Below the pieces are notes generated by a model that made no database searches, was not told the DNA's origin, and saw only the letters and a program-made list of their open reading frames with translations. Both the position numbers and the translations under genes were made by a program. Below, one piece after another: positions 44,006-53,706 of a stretch of DNA of 64,000 nucleotides. This DNA comes from an uncultured Clostridia bacterium. GTDB taxonomy: Bacteria; Bacillota; Clostridia; Oscillospirales; Ruminococcaceae. The number at the start of each line of letters is the position of its first letter. Position 1 is the stretch's first letter. The DNA is taken from the NCBI GenBank assembly GCA_947625195.1, contig CANQNK010000008.1, positions 1 to 64,000 on the forward strand, given 5' to 3'.

Positions 44006-44033
44006 AAAGCCCCGATGTTTGGGGCTTTTTATA
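44006..44033 (-). terminator. Intrinsic terminator of glyS
   Basis: AAAAGCCCC-gatgttt-GGGGCTTTTT. Confidence 0.8.
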
Positions 44034-44034
44034 A

Positions 44035-45414
44035 TTAAAACTTTATCTTACTTTCAATATAGTTTATAAGATTTTCCGTATTTACTCGCTCCTGATCCAT
44101 AGTGTCTCTGTCTCTTACGGTCACACAGCCGTCCTCAAGAGAATCAAAATCGTAGGTAATGCAAAACGGAGTTCCAATCTCGTCCTGACGGCGGTATCTC
44201 TTTCCGATAGAGCCCGCAGCATCGTAGTCGGTCATAAACGCCTTTGAAAGCTGTTCGTGAAGCTTAACCGCATTTTCGGAAAGCTTTTTTGAAAGCGGAA
44301 GAACAGCCGCCTTATATGGCGCAATCGCAGGACTTAAGTGCAGAACGACTCTTGTTTCGTCTGAATCGCTTATCTTTTCCTCGTCGTAAGCGTCGCATAT
44401 AAGCGCAAGAACCGTTCTGTCAAGTCCGTAGGTCGATTCAATAATGTACGGAATAAACTTTTCGTTGGTGTCAGGGTCAAGGTACTCCTGCTTTGTTCCG
44501 CTGTATTCCTGATGCCGTGTAAGGTCAAAATTCGTGCGGTTGTGGGTTCCGTTTATCTCTCCCCAGCCGAACGGGAACAAAAACTCTATATCGCAGGCAG
44601 CCTTGGCATAATGCGCAAGCTTTTCGTGGTCATGATAGCGCAGGTGAGAAGGATCAATACCGAGATCTGTGTAATATTTCATACCGTATTCTTTGAAGTA
44701 GTCGTAAAGATCCGAATCATCGCCCTCCTTGCAGAATGTCTGAAACTCCATCTGCTCGAATTCAATCGTTCTGAAGGTAAAGTTTCCCGGGGTAATTTCG
44801 TTTCTGAACGCCTTGCCTATCTGACCTATCGAAAACGGAAGCTTAGCTCTCATCGTGCGCTGTACATTTAAAAAGTTAACATACTCGCCCTGAGCGTTTT
44901 CGGGGCGCAGGTATATGATGCTTTTAGAATCGTTGGTAACACCCCTGAAGGTCTGGAACATCAGATTAAACTCACGAATATCGGTAAAGTTGTGTTTTCC
45001 GCAGTTCGGACAGGGGATAGAATGAGCCTTTATGTATTCAAACATCTCCTCCTTTGTCATACCGTCCGCGTGCGCGTCAGGGTCAAAGTCGTCGATAAGG
45101 TTATCTGCACGGTGACGCATTTTGCACTCCTTACAGTCAAGAAGCGGGTCAGAAAAGCTTGCAACGTGACCGCTTGCCTCCCACACTCTGGGATTCATAA
45201 GAATATCGGCATCGACCTCATAGCTGTTGGGGCGCTCCTGAATAAATCTTTTTCTCCAGGTATCCTTTACGTTGTTTTTCAGTCTTGCCCCCAGCGGGCC
45301 GTAATCCCATGTGTTTGCAAGGCCGCCGTAAATCTCACTTCCCGGAAAAATAAATCCTCTGTGCTTGCAGAGATTTACAATTGTGTCCATATTTTTTTCT
45401 GTGTTTTTAAGCAT
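44035..45414 (-). CDS. glyS: Glycine--tRNA ligase (single-chain dimeric type)
   Basis: [41 protein letters not shown]; start moved to ATG 45414. Confidence 0.97.
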   Translation of the reverse strand: MLKNTEKNMDTIVNLCKHRGFIFPGSEIYGGLANTWDYGPLGARLKNNVKDTWRKRFIQERPNSYEVDADILMNPRVWEASGHVASFSDPLLDCKECKMRHRADNLIDDFDPDAHADGMTKEEMFEYIKAHSIPCPNCGKHNFTDIREFNLMFQTFRGVTNDSKSIIYLRPENAQGEYVNFLNVQRTMRAKLPFSIGQIGKAFRNEITPGNFTFRTIEFEQMEFQTFCKEGDDSDLYDYFKEYGMKYYTDLGIDPSHLRYHDHEKLAHYAKAACDIEFLFPFGWGEINGTHNRTNFDLTRHQEYSGTKQEYLDPDTNEKFIPYIIESTYGLDRTVLALICDAYDEEKISDSDETRVVLHLSPAIAPYKAAVLPLSKKLSENAVKLHEQLSKAFMTDYDAAGSIGKRYRRQDEIGTPFCITYDFDSLEDGCVTVRDRDTMDQERVNTENLINYIESKIKF

Positions 45415-45457
45415 AAAGCTTCTCCTTTCAAAAAGGGGCTTACCCCGTTTAAGTTTT

Positions 45458-45799
45458 TTACTTTCCTGCGGGAATTCCCTCCGCAAAGTCTATAGGAACG
45501 GTAAATAATATTCCTGTATTAGGAAGAGAAAGATCTCCGACTGTTGCGTAGATAACCTTTCTTACCGTTTCAAGCTGATCGTCCTTTATTACCGAAAGCA
45601 CCGTACGGTTGTCATCATCAGCAGCGCCGATAATGTCCTTTATAGCCGCCGTTAAAATCGAAGATCCTATCCGGTTAAGCGTCTGTGCCAGTCCGGAGGA
45701 TTCGATTATAGTTGCCCCGCCTATTCCCGCTGCGGAAAATCCCTCAAGCAGGCTGTCCAGCTTTTCAGTTCTATTTAATATAAACACCATAAGCTTCAT
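45458..45799 (-). CDS. PII/GlnB-fold-like small protein
   Basis: [36 protein letters not shown]...[29 protein letters not shown]; pattern resembles degenerate P-II. Confidence 0.6.
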   Translation of the reverse strand: MKLMVFILNRTEKLDSLLEGFSAAGIGGATIIESSGLAQTLNRIGSSILTAAIKDIIGAADDDNRTVLSVIKDDQLETVRKVIYATVGDLSLPNTGILFTVPIDFAEGIPAGK

Positions 45800-45852
45800 A
45801 ATTTAAACATCCTTATTATAGTGTATGCACCCCTGACCGGCGTGATCTTAGC

Positions 45853-46776
45853 TTAAAGCTCAAATAAATTTTTAAGCTGTGTTTTAAAGCTCTCCTCAAC
45901 GGTAAACTGTGTACCCTCGGCATTCCATACGCCTGTCGCAGTAATATATTGCGCAGGTTCGTTTGAATTATCGATTATATAATCTATGTTGTTTTTCATT
46001 TCGTCGTTAAAGTCGTTCAAAGAAAAGTTCTTGTCGTCAGATCCTTTTACAAGCGTTTTGAAGGTAGAGCCCAGATTCTGCACGGTAAGAGAGGTAGAAA
46101 GCCCCTGATTTATAACCTTTGACAATAACTCTCCAAAAACCTTTTGATTATGTCCCGGACCGTCATTATAATCGGGGTAGGTCAAAAACAGTCTCATCTC
46201 CGAGCCGAAAAGCGTAAGCTCCTCTCCCTGCTCATAGTTTAAAACGTCGTCCGAGTCATCGTCGATATAGTACACTGTCTCAGGGACGGTGTAGTTTATT
46301 GTTGCAAGATTATCTATCACGTTTTCAAAGTTTGAGTGATTAAGCACTATAAAGTTGTCGATCTCAATGTCGAGCAGCTTTTCAATGTTTTCGGTTACTT
46401 CAGAGGACCCGCCGGAAGCGTAAGCCTTTGCCAGCGTCTGACTCGAGTCGGCAGCAACGGTCTTTTCTGACAGCGGAAGCAATACTATTTTTGCAGACCC
46501 GGGCAGAAATCTTTCCACCAGGATCGTTTCAAGATTTTTCTTGTCATCCACCATCATATAAAGGTGCGTGGCATTATCGCTTTTAGTAGGCGTAAGATCC
46601 TGCTCAGAGGAGGTAACAGAGCTTTCGTCTGTGAAAACGAATTTTTCCATCACAAAAAATGAAATGCCGCCTATCACGAGCAACACCACGGCAAGCGTAA
46701 TAAAATATACAAATGCAACGCTTGCGTGGCTTTTTCTTTTGTTGGTTTTTTTTATGTTGTTGTTATCGTTGACCAT
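45853..46776 (-). CDS. LytR-CpsA-Psr (LCP)-like membrane protein, divergent
   Basis: N-terminal TM; ILVERFLPGSAKIVLLPLSEKT, LLDIEIDNFIVLNHSNFENVID resemble the LCP fold. Confidence 0.55.
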   Translation of the reverse strand: MVNDNNNIKKTNKRKSHASVAFVYFITLAVVLLVIGGISFFVMEKFVFTDESSVTSSEQDLTPTKSDNATHLYMMVDDKKNLETILVERFLPGSAKIVLLPLSEKTVAADSSQTLAKAYASGGSSEVTENIEKLLDIEIDNFIVLNHSNFENVIDNLATINYTVPETVYYIDDDSDDVLNYEQGEELTLFGSEMRLFLTYPDYNDGPGHNQKVFGELLSKVINQGLSTSLTVQNLGSTFKTLVKGSDDKNFSLNDFNDEMKNNIDYIIDNSNEPAQYITATGVWNAEGTQFTVEESFKTQLKNLFEL

Positions 46777-46879
46777 TTTTTACGATCCTTTCAATCTGTT
46801 ATAATGCCTCGTTAAAACTAAATAAGCAAAAAGCACTTGAATCTTTTGTCGTTTAGGTGTAAACTAATATGTATATGAA

Positions 46880-47410
46880 TCACAGCAGGGGCTTAAGACT
46901 GTTCAGATTGATCACCCTTGCCGCAATGCCTTTCTTTTTGGCAAGGTTTACAGTCATACCTGTGCCGCTTCTTGGGTTTCCCATAACAGCTATCAGCTTG
47001 TCGGAGTGATCTACCATATACATATTTCTTTTTCGCATACAGTCAGGATGGTACTTGTCACTAAGACAAATAACCTCGTCCGCAAGATCGGTTATGTAGG
47101 AATAGTCCCACTTATCGGCACCCGTAAGACTTTCGTTCTGCGTCTTGTACGGAATCACGCAGACAAGCTTTATTTCCGGATGATGTATACGCTTCTCAAG
47201 CACTATTTTTGCGGCCCACATATCTATACCTCGTGCCATTCCGGTATAAAACACGGTGTAGCCTGCGTTTATAGAATCCTCGATTTCAAGGTAAAGAATG
47301 CTCAGAAGATGTCTAAATCCCAGATCTGAAAAATCCCCGTTTCCGGGAAGCCTTTCCGGCCTGTGCCCGGAAAAACACACACAAAGCGGTCTTTGCAAAG
47401 ACCCGGTCAT
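46880..47410 (-). CDS. SLOG/DUF1273 (YpsA-like) family protein
   Basis: CVCFSGHRPERLPG, YTGMARGIDMWAAKIVL. Confidence 0.8.
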   Translation of the reverse strand: MTGSLQRPLCVCFSGHRPERLPGNGDFSDLGFRHLLSILYLEIEDSINAGYTVFYTGMARGIDMWAAKIVLEKRIHHPEIKLVCVIPYKTQNESLTGADKWDYSYITDLADEVICLSDKYHPDCMRKRNMYMVDHSDKLIAVMGNPRSGTGMTVNLAKKKGIAARVINLNSLKPLL

Positions 47411-47501
47411 CAGTTAACACTTCCTTTTTCCAAAATTAAAACTAATATATGTTAAGAATACCACAATTCTTAAAAATTTTCAATAGCTTAGGAATGATTT
47501 T

Positions 47502-48656
47502 ATGTACTATTTAAAGAGAACATTTGCAAGAATAAATCTTAATAACCTGATATATAACGCCAGAAGCTACCAATCGGCTCTGCCAAATGGAACACAGCTT
47601 ATGTGCGTGGTAAAGGCAAACGCCTACGGTCACGGAGTAAAGGCGGTAACTAAGTGCCTTCAAAACGATCTTGGCGTTAAATGGTTTGGCGTGTCAAATA
47701 TCGATGAGGCGGTAGAGCTTCGTGAAAACGGCATCTCAGGCGAAATACTTATTCTGGGGTGCACTCCGCCCTCTCAGGCGGACCGCCTTATAAAATATAA
47801 TATCATTCAGGCGTGCCTTGATCTTGATTATGCCGAAGCGTTAGACAAGGCCGCGTCAGGAAAGGTAAGAGTTCACATAAAGCTTGATACGGGAATGTCA
47901 AGAATAGGCATTTTGTGCGATGATACAAGCTCTGCCGTATGTGAGGCTAAAAAAATATACGAGCTTGATAACCTGTCGGTAGAGGGTGTATTTACACATC
48001 TTTGCGCCGCTGATTCCGAAAAAGCTGACAACATAAGCTTTACAGATTTGCAGATAAAAAAGATAAAGTCCGTCTGTGCCGCTCTTAAAGCTCAGGGCTG
48101 CGATCCGGGCGTCTGTCACTGGCTCAATTCAGCCGGAGGCATTTACACAAAATCAGACGGCTCCGCGCTTGCACGGCTTGGAATTATCCTTTACGGACTT
48201 TACCCCAACCACTCTATTGCGGTGCCCGTTAAGATGAAGCCGGTTATGGAGCTTATTTCCACCGTGTCTATGGTAAAGACGGTGAAAAAGGGCAGTGATA
48301 TCGGCTATGGAAGAACCTTTACGGCAAACGGGGATATGCGCATAGCCACGGTCGCGGCCGGATATGCCGACGGCTTTCCGCGGCTTCTTTCAAACAAGGG
48401 AGAGGTGCTTATAAACGGCAGGCGGTGCAGAATAGTCGGAAACGTTTGCATGGATCAGTTTATGGCGGACGTTACCGGCCTTGATGTAAAGCCGGGCGAC
48501 AGCGTAACGCTTATCGGGCAAAGCGGAAGCGCGGAAATAACGGCAGACGATATTGCCGACTTGTGCCATACCATTGGATACGAGATAACCTGTGGCATAA
48601 CCAAACGCGTTCCCAGGGTTATACTAAAAGACGGAAAAGAAATCGGCGTGGAGTAG
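47502..48656 (+). CDS. alr: Alanine racemase
   Basis: CVVKANAYGHGVKAVTKCL, GYADGFPRLLSNKGEVLINGRRCRIVGNVCMDQFMADVT. Confidence 0.96.
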   Translation: MYYLKRTFARINLNNLIYNARSYQSALPNGTQLMCVVKANAYGHGVKAVTKCLQNDLGVKWFGVSNIDEAVELRENGISGEILILGCTPPSQADRLIKYNIIQACLDLDYAEALDKAASGKVRVHIKLDTGMSRIGILCDDTSSAVCEAKKIYELDNLSVEGVFTHLCAADSEKADNISFTDLQIKKIKSVCAALKAQGCDPGVCHWLNSAGGIYTKSDGSALARLGIILYGLYPNHSIAVPVKMKPVMELISTVSMVKTVKKGSDIGYGRTFTANGDMRIATVAAGYADGFPRLLSNKGEVLINGRRCRIVGNVCMDQFMADVTGLDVKPGDSVTLIGQSGSAEITADDIADLCHTIGYEITCGITKRVPRVILKDGKEIGVE

Positions 48657-48696
48657 ATTAACTTAAATCAAAGAGGATAAGGGGGGATATTCGGCT

Positions 48697-49461
48697 TTGC
48701 AGGAATTTTGTCATAAATGCGGAAAAAAGCTTTCAATAAATGAGCAGTTCTGCCCCTGGTGCGGAGAGCAGATATACGATTTCTCATCCGAAATCACCTC
48801 TGAGTTATCGGACAGAAAAAAAGCCTTTGCCCTTTTCGGAAAAAGTGTAGGAAAATTCAAGGTATCACGCTTTCGCGACGCCGCAATAGGGGTAGTCGCA
48901 ATAGCAATAATGACCATTTTTGTGGTATTTATTACCGTAAACTACATAAAAAGCAACACCTATCAGGCTGCAATTACTTCGTATCTGAATATTTTAAACG
49001 GAAAAGGCGGCTACAAGGATTTGAAAAACGCCGTCGGTGAGGACCTTTTAAACAGTGCGGTAAAGGAATATTACGGTTCTGATCTTTCAAAAGTAAAGAC
49101 GGGTATAAACCGCCTTGTCAGTATAAGCGCCGCGTCAAAGCAGTCAAATGACTTTACTGTTATCGTGAAAGACATAACGGAGCTTGATGAAATAGACCTG
49201 CTGGCCTATAAGCGCTCGAAGGCGGATTCGTACGGGCAAGGCTATGCTATCAATGCGACTTCGGGATATTTTGTAGACGTGACCCAGTCGTTTTCAAAGG
49301 ACAACATTCCCGACGAAACCAAAACCCTGACGGTGCTTAAAATCGGCTCTGAGTGGTGCACTTATGATGCTTTAGGACTAATCGGAGACGCCGTGACGTA
49401 CTCAAAGCTGAGTCAGGACGAATTTGACAAGGAGCTAAGCGCAGTTAAGGGTTCAAAATAA
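48697..49461 (+). CDS. Zinc-ribbon membrane protein of unknown function (TTG start)
   Basis: FCHKCGKKLSINEQFCPWCGEQIYDF, then one TM helix. Confidence 0.75.
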   Translation: MQEFCHKCGKKLSINEQFCPWCGEQIYDFSSEITSELSDRKKAFALFGKSVGKFKVSRFRDAAIGVVAIAIMTIFVVFITVNYIKSNTYQAAITSYLNILNGKGGYKDLKNAVGEDLLNSAVKEYYGSDLSKVKTGINRLVSISAASKQSNDFTVIVKDITELDEIDLLAYKRSKADSYGQGYAINATSGYFVDVTQSFSKDNIPDETKTLTVLKIGSEWCTYDALGLIGDAVTYSKLSQDEFDKELSAVKGSK

Positions 49462-49462
49462 A

Positions 49463-49535
49463 AAAAAGCAGATACACATTTGCGTGCATCTGCTCAGCCT
49501 GTCGAAAAAGCCAAGCAAAAGCTTGGCTTTTTCTG
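49463..49535 (+). terminator. Two tandem intrinsic terminator hairpins
   Basis: AGCAGATacacatttgcgtgcATCTGCT followed by AAGCCAAGC-aaaa-GCTTGGCTTTTTC. Confidence 0.7.
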
Positions 49536-49652
49536 CGCTCATTATACAGAAAATGAGATGTTCAATGAAGTTTGCGATTTGCCGCTAAAACGCAAAAAAG
49601 CCCCCTGAGAAAGCATTTCTCTCTCAGGGTTGTTCGGCAAACTGGAAGTTGC

Positions 49653-49973
49653 CTATTTCTTCTTTTTCGGTTTTGGTGCTGGCAGTTCCTCATACATGGC
49701 GTTAAATAAACCTGTCAAAAACTCTCTATTGTCAACTTCATCTACCAACAACATCTCTTTTGCTCCCTCATAGGGTAATTCATACGAAGCTGTTGGCATA
49801 TAGCTGATTGCTGCTTTTATTGGTTTTACAAGCAACCTGTCATCATAGATACCGCCTACGATTTTGCCACGATAATAGATGATAAATTCTCCCATCATAG
49901 CCCGATATGTAATTTCATCCAATTCGGATAATTGCCCTAAAATAAATTCTAAATATTCTTTACTTGATGCCAT
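49653..49973 (-). CDS. TfoX/Sxy N-terminal-domain family protein
   Basis: MASSKEYLEFILGQLSELDEITYRAMMGEFIIYYRGKIVGGIYDDRLLVKP. Confidence 0.85.
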   Translation of the reverse strand: MASSKEYLEFILGQLSELDEITYRAMMGEFIIYYRGKIVGGIYDDRLLVKPIKAAISYMPTASYELPYEGAKEMLLVDEVDNREFLTGLFNAMYEELPAPKPKKKK

Positions 49974-50002
49974 TATTCCACCTCAAATCCCGATTTGTTA
50001 AT

Positions 50003-50120
50003 TTGTTTTTTCTAAAAATGGGCGACCCCGAAAAGGAATCACCCATTCTCGCTTAGAAAATCTGCGATTTTTTCATCTCTGCATCTTTTTTAGCATCGTT
50101 TGATGTAAGTTTAATGTAAA
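50003..50120 (-). repeat. Copy A of a ~115-bp intergenic element, upstream of the TfoX-like gene
   Basis: Shares gggcgaccccgaaaaggaatcaccc, gaaaatctgcgattttttcatctctgca and gatgtaag...gtaaa with copy B at 50350-50464. Confidence 0.75.
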
Positions 50121-50126
50121 GCGGAA

Positions 50127-50315
50127 TTACTTCATCAGTTTTTCGAGCTGCTCATCGTCTACATAAATGGAGACCTCGCCGCACTTCGGGCACACTGCCG
50201 CTTTTGGATAAACGGCTTTACCGGTTAAGCCTTTTTTGCGAATCACGTTGCCGTAACCACCGGTGAACTTGAAGTCTTCCTCCATTTCCTCTCCACAACG
50301 AATGCACTTTCTCAT
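50127..50315 (-). CDS. Small zinc-ribbon protein
   Basis: MRKCIRCGEEMEEDF...AAVCPKCGEVSIYVDDEQLEKLMK. Confidence 0.8.
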   Translation of the reverse strand: MRKCIRCGEEMEEDFKFTGGYGNVIRKKGLTGKAVYPKAAVCPKCGEVSIYVDDEQLEKLMK

Positions 50316-50349
50316 CTCTGCTACCTCCTATAAAACAGAATAATATATT

Positions 50350-50464
50350 TTTCCTTTTCTGAAAATTGGGCAACCCCGAAAGGGAATCGTCCGTTCACAC
50401 TTTGAAAATCTGCGATTTTTTTGCCTCTGCACTTATTTCTACATCAATTAGTGTAAGGATGTAA
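50350..50464 (-). repeat. Copy B of the ~115-bp intergenic element, upstream of the zinc-ribbon gene
   Basis: Diverged duplicate of 50003-50120. Confidence 0.75.
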
Positions 50465-50579
50465 ATTGATCTTTTTGACACATCGCTCAATTTAAGGGCT
50501 TATTTGTGGAAAATGTTTCTGTATTATCTTGAACCTCTTAAATCGCCACCACCAAACTTCCTAAAAGTGTTGTAAAAAA

Positions 50580-51188
50580 TTATTTATCTTTAATCTTTTC
50601 AATAAGATTTTTTTTGATTTCGTTAAACTCATCATTTGTTAAAACCTCATCATCATGTAACTGCTTCAACGTTTTTAATCTTTCAATCACTTCAATATGA
50701 CTCTTATTAATAGCATTTGACATCAGTTCTTCTACATTAACATCATTATTGATTACTGCTTGAATCATACTAATAGTATCTTTTTCTTCATTTATAGGGA
50801 ATAAATATTTGGACATAATTTCAAAGACAGCAATCAAACTTGTCAAATATGTAACTAAAACGGAAAGTAAAGATACCATAGATGGAATAGAATCATTGTT
50901 TCTATAGCATATAATAAATATAGCAATTGCTATCGTCAAAATACCAAGCAATGCAATAAAAAACCAAAATATAAACTTTTTAAGAAAATTATTTATTTTA
51001 ACTCTATCTCTACGTTGCTTAATATAATCATCTAATAAATCGGTTAGCTTTCCATTCCGTTTTACAAATTGGGCATGAACATTCATAAGTTGTTCTGCAT
51101 ATTCTTCATTTTTTGTCGGATTGCTATCAAAATTGGATATTAGTAAATCCCTTAGCACACTTCTAAATGATTGATTGTCATTACTCAT
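50580..51188 (-). CDS. Two-TM protein with C-terminal SHOCT-like motif
   Basis: Two hydrophobic segments; C-terminus LKTLKQLHDDEVLTNDEFNEIKKNLIEKIKD. Confidence 0.65.
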   Translation of the reverse strand: MSNDNQSFRSVLRDLLISNFDSNPTKNEEYAEQLMNVHAQFVKRNGKLTDLLDDYIKQRRDRVKINNFLKKFIFWFFIALLGILTIAIAIFIICYRNNDSIPSMVSLLSVLVTYLTSLIAVFEIMSKYLFPINEEKDTISMIQAVINNDVNVEELMSNAINKSHIEVIERLKTLKQLHDDEVLTNDEFNEIKKNLIEKIKDK

Positions 51189-51747
51189 ACTGTACCTCGC
51201 TTATACGCCTTTGTGCTAATTCTTCTGAAACTTTATATTTCTCTGCAACTTGTGAAACGGTTACATTAGAAGTTTTCTTCAAAAACTGACATAAATCATT
51301 TTTTGGAATTAGTAAACTTGCAGCAATATAATCCATTTTCTGTTCACCTTTATTTTCGGAATAATTAGCTTCACGGTCTCTTGTAGCAAAAACTATTTTT
51401 TTATCACATGCATTTGTTTTTTCACTAATATAATGTGCCAATTCGTGAGCAACAATGAATTTCTTAGTATTGATATCTTTGGAACAATTATATGCTATAA
51501 TTTTATTTGAATTAAAACCATCAATTTTGTCTATATTCTCATTAACTACAATAAGTCCCTCGAGTTTTTCTTCAAACTCTGCCCCACGAACATCAAACCC
51601 CAAATCGGTTGCAACTTTAAAAATATCAATAGGTAGAGCACATTGTATTTTCATTATCTTAAAAAATTCCTCAACTACTTTTTCCATTTGTTGCATTTCT
51701 TCTTCTGAAAATTTAACACTCATTACATACACCTTTATCCTTTCCAT
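51181..51747 (-). CDS. ImmA/IrrE-family metallopeptidase
   Basis: KKFIVAHELAHYIS zinc motif, MDYIAASLLIPKNDL; an ATG at 51723 (MSVKF) behind AAAGGTG is a plausible alternative start. Confidence 0.88.
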   Translation of the reverse strand: MERIKVYVMSVKFSEEEMQQMEKVVEEFFKIMKIQCALPIDIFKVATDLGFDVRGAEFEEKLEGLIVVNENIDKIDGFNSNKIIAYNCSKDINTKKFIVAHELAHYISEKTNACDKKIVFATRDREANYSENKGEQKMDYIAASLLIPKNDLCQFLKKTSNVTVSQVAEKYKVSEELAQRRISEVQYE

Positions 51748-51760
51748 ATATTATTACCCC

Positions 51761-51796
51761 CTCATATATTTTATCCTAACATTAAAAATATATGAG
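51761..51796 (-). promoter_or_regulatory. Perfect 12-bp inverted repeat upstream of the ImmA/IrrE gene, candidate operator
   Basis: CTCATATATTTT-atcctaacatta-AAAATATATGAG. Confidence 0.6.
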
Positions 51797-52107
51797 TAAG
51801 TAATTAAAAATATTAGCCATTCTGATAATATTGAAGTTTGGTTCTAATTGTCGTATATAGCTCTAATTTTCCTGTTATAAACGAGTGTAAGTGCCGATTC
51901 CATAAAGCTTTTTTCCGTTTTTACAACGTAGATACTATAATGAAACCATTGGATTAACGATTTTCACTTTTCGGGGTTTGCGACGCCAGTTTGTCGTAAA
52001 TTTTCTGCAAACTCGCTCTGTCATTTGTCGTAGCCCTCGTTTTTCGGCAAAAAATCGGGTTAATAAATCCTCGAATTTCCTATCAAACCACCTGAATTTC
52101 GTGAAAT

Positions 52108-53688
52108 TCAGTCCGAAAGGGATTTCATCGTCGGGAACAGCAAAACATCTCTTATCGAGCCGGAGTTTGTCAAAAGCATACACAGCCTGTCGATTCCGTA
52201 GCCGATTCCTCCTGTTGGGGGCATACCGATTTCCAGAGCCCTTAAAAAGTCCTCGTCGATGCGGTTGGCCTCCTCATCGCCCTGAGAAAGAAGCTTTTCC
52301 TGCTCGATAAAGCGCTCTCTCTGGTCGATCGGGTCGTTAAGCTCCGAATAGGCGTTGCACATTTCCCAGCCGTTTATGAAAAGCTCAAACCTCTCCACAT
52401 ACTCTGGATTATCCGGCTTTTTCTTTGTAAGAGGGGATATCTCTATCGGATGATCCATAATAAAGGTGGGCTGAATAAGGTGCGCCTCAACAAACTCCTC
52501 AAAAAACAGGTTCAGAATATCGCCCTTTTTGTGCCTGTCCTCAAACTCAATGTTATTAGCCTTTGCAGCCGCCTTAGCTTCATCGTCAGATTTGATGGCG
52601 TCAAAGTCCACGCCCGAGTATTTTTTGACAGCATCCACCATAGTCATTCTTTCAAACGGTTTGCCGAGATCTATCTCGTGTTCGCCGTAAACTATGTTTG
52701 TTGTGCCGAGAACCTCGTTCGCGATATGCTTGAACATATCCTCGGTAAGCTCCATCATTCCGTGGTAATCGGTGTACGCCTGATAAAGCTCCATGAGGGT
52801 AAATTCGGGATTGTGGCGGGTGTCCACTCCCTCGTTTCTGAAAACTCTGCCTATTTCATAAACTCTGTCCATACCGCCGACAATAAGCCTTTTGAGGTAA
52901 AGCTCAAGAGAAATTCTCAGCTTAACGTCCTCGTCTAGCGCGTTGTAGTGAGTTTCAAAAGGTCTTGCGGCAGCACCTCCCGCATTTGAAACCAGCATAG
53001 GCGTTTCGACCTCAACAAAGTCCTTGTTATCAAGATAACGGCGGATCGATGAAATTATCTTTGAGCGGTTTATGAATGTCTCTCTTACTTCCGGATTACA
53101 TATAAGGTCGGTATATCTCTGGCGGTATCTCTGGTCCCTGTCCTTGAGACCGTGCCATTTTTCCGGAAGCGGCAAAAGTGACTTTGAAAGCAAAGTTATC
53201 TCTTGCGCGTGAATAGATATCTCTCCCCGCCTTGTTCTGAAAACAAATCCTTTTATTCCGACAATGTCACCGATATCCCATTTTTTAAATTCGTAAAACT
53301 CATCCTCGCCGATGTCGTTCATACGAACATAAACCTGCATACGGTCTGCGACGTCTCTAATATCAATAAAGTTGGCCTTGCCCATATCCCTACGGCTCAT
53401 GATCCTGCCGGCAACGGTGACAATTTTCTCCTTAAGCTTGTCAAGTCCGTCTTTAAGCTTTTCCTCGTCCTCGCCGGCGAGTTCCTTAGCCATTGCCTCG
53501 TCCTGCTCGTAGGTCCGCTTAAGCTCCTTTGTGTTTGAGGTCACGTCAAACTTTGTTATTAAAAAGGGATCTTTGCCGTTTTTTCTAAGCTCGTTCAGCT
53601 TATCAAGCCGTATTTTTTTCAGGCTGTTCATTTCCTCAGCGGATATTTCCTCTTCGTTTGATATATCCGAAAGCATTTCCTCGCTCAT
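52108..53688 (-). CDS. lysS: Lysine--tRNA ligase (class II)
   Basis: FVEVETPMLVSNAGGAAARPFETHYNALD, GIGYGIDRLCMLLTNSGSIRDVLLFP. Confidence 0.97.
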   Translation of the reverse strand: MSEEMLSDISNEEEISAEEMNSLKKIRLDKLNELRKNGKDPFLITKFDVTSNTKELKRTYEQDEAMAKELAGEDEEKLKDGLDKLKEKIVTVAGRIMSRRDMGKANFIDIRDVADRMQVYVRMNDIGEDEFYEFKKWDIGDIVGIKGFVFRTRRGEISIHAQEITLLSKSLLPLPEKWHGLKDRDQRYRQRYTDLICNPEVRETFINRSKIISSIRRYLDNKDFVEVETPMLVSNAGGAAARPFETHYNALDEDVKLRISLELYLKRLIVGGMDRVYEIGRVFRNEGVDTRHNPEFTLMELYQAYTDYHGMMELTEDMFKHIANEVLGTTNIVYGEHEIDLGKPFERMTMVDAVKKYSGVDFDAIKSDDEAKAAAKANNIEFEDRHKKGDILNLFFEEFVEAHLIQPTFIMDHPIEISPLTKKKPDNPEYVERFELFINGWEMCNAYSELNDPIDQRERFIEQEKLLSQGDEEANRIDEDFLRALEIGMPPTGGIGYGIDRLCMLLTNSGSIRDVLLFPTMKSLSD

Positions 53689-53706
53689 ATAAATATAAAC
53701 TCTCCT

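Noticed and set aside
45415-45457. T-box riboswitch ahead of glyS
   Set aside because: Only ~43 nt separates glyS from the PII-like gene; no room and no T-box motif (TGGNACCGCG) seen.
49653-51796. Integron or gene-cassette array (element-gene-element-gene order)
   Set aside because: No integrase, and the elements do not show the paired R''/R' core sites expected of attC; kept only as a repeated hairpin element.
49463-52107. Prophage or transposon island
   Set aside because: No integrase, transposase, terminase or terminal inverted repeats found; only AT-rich accessory genes.
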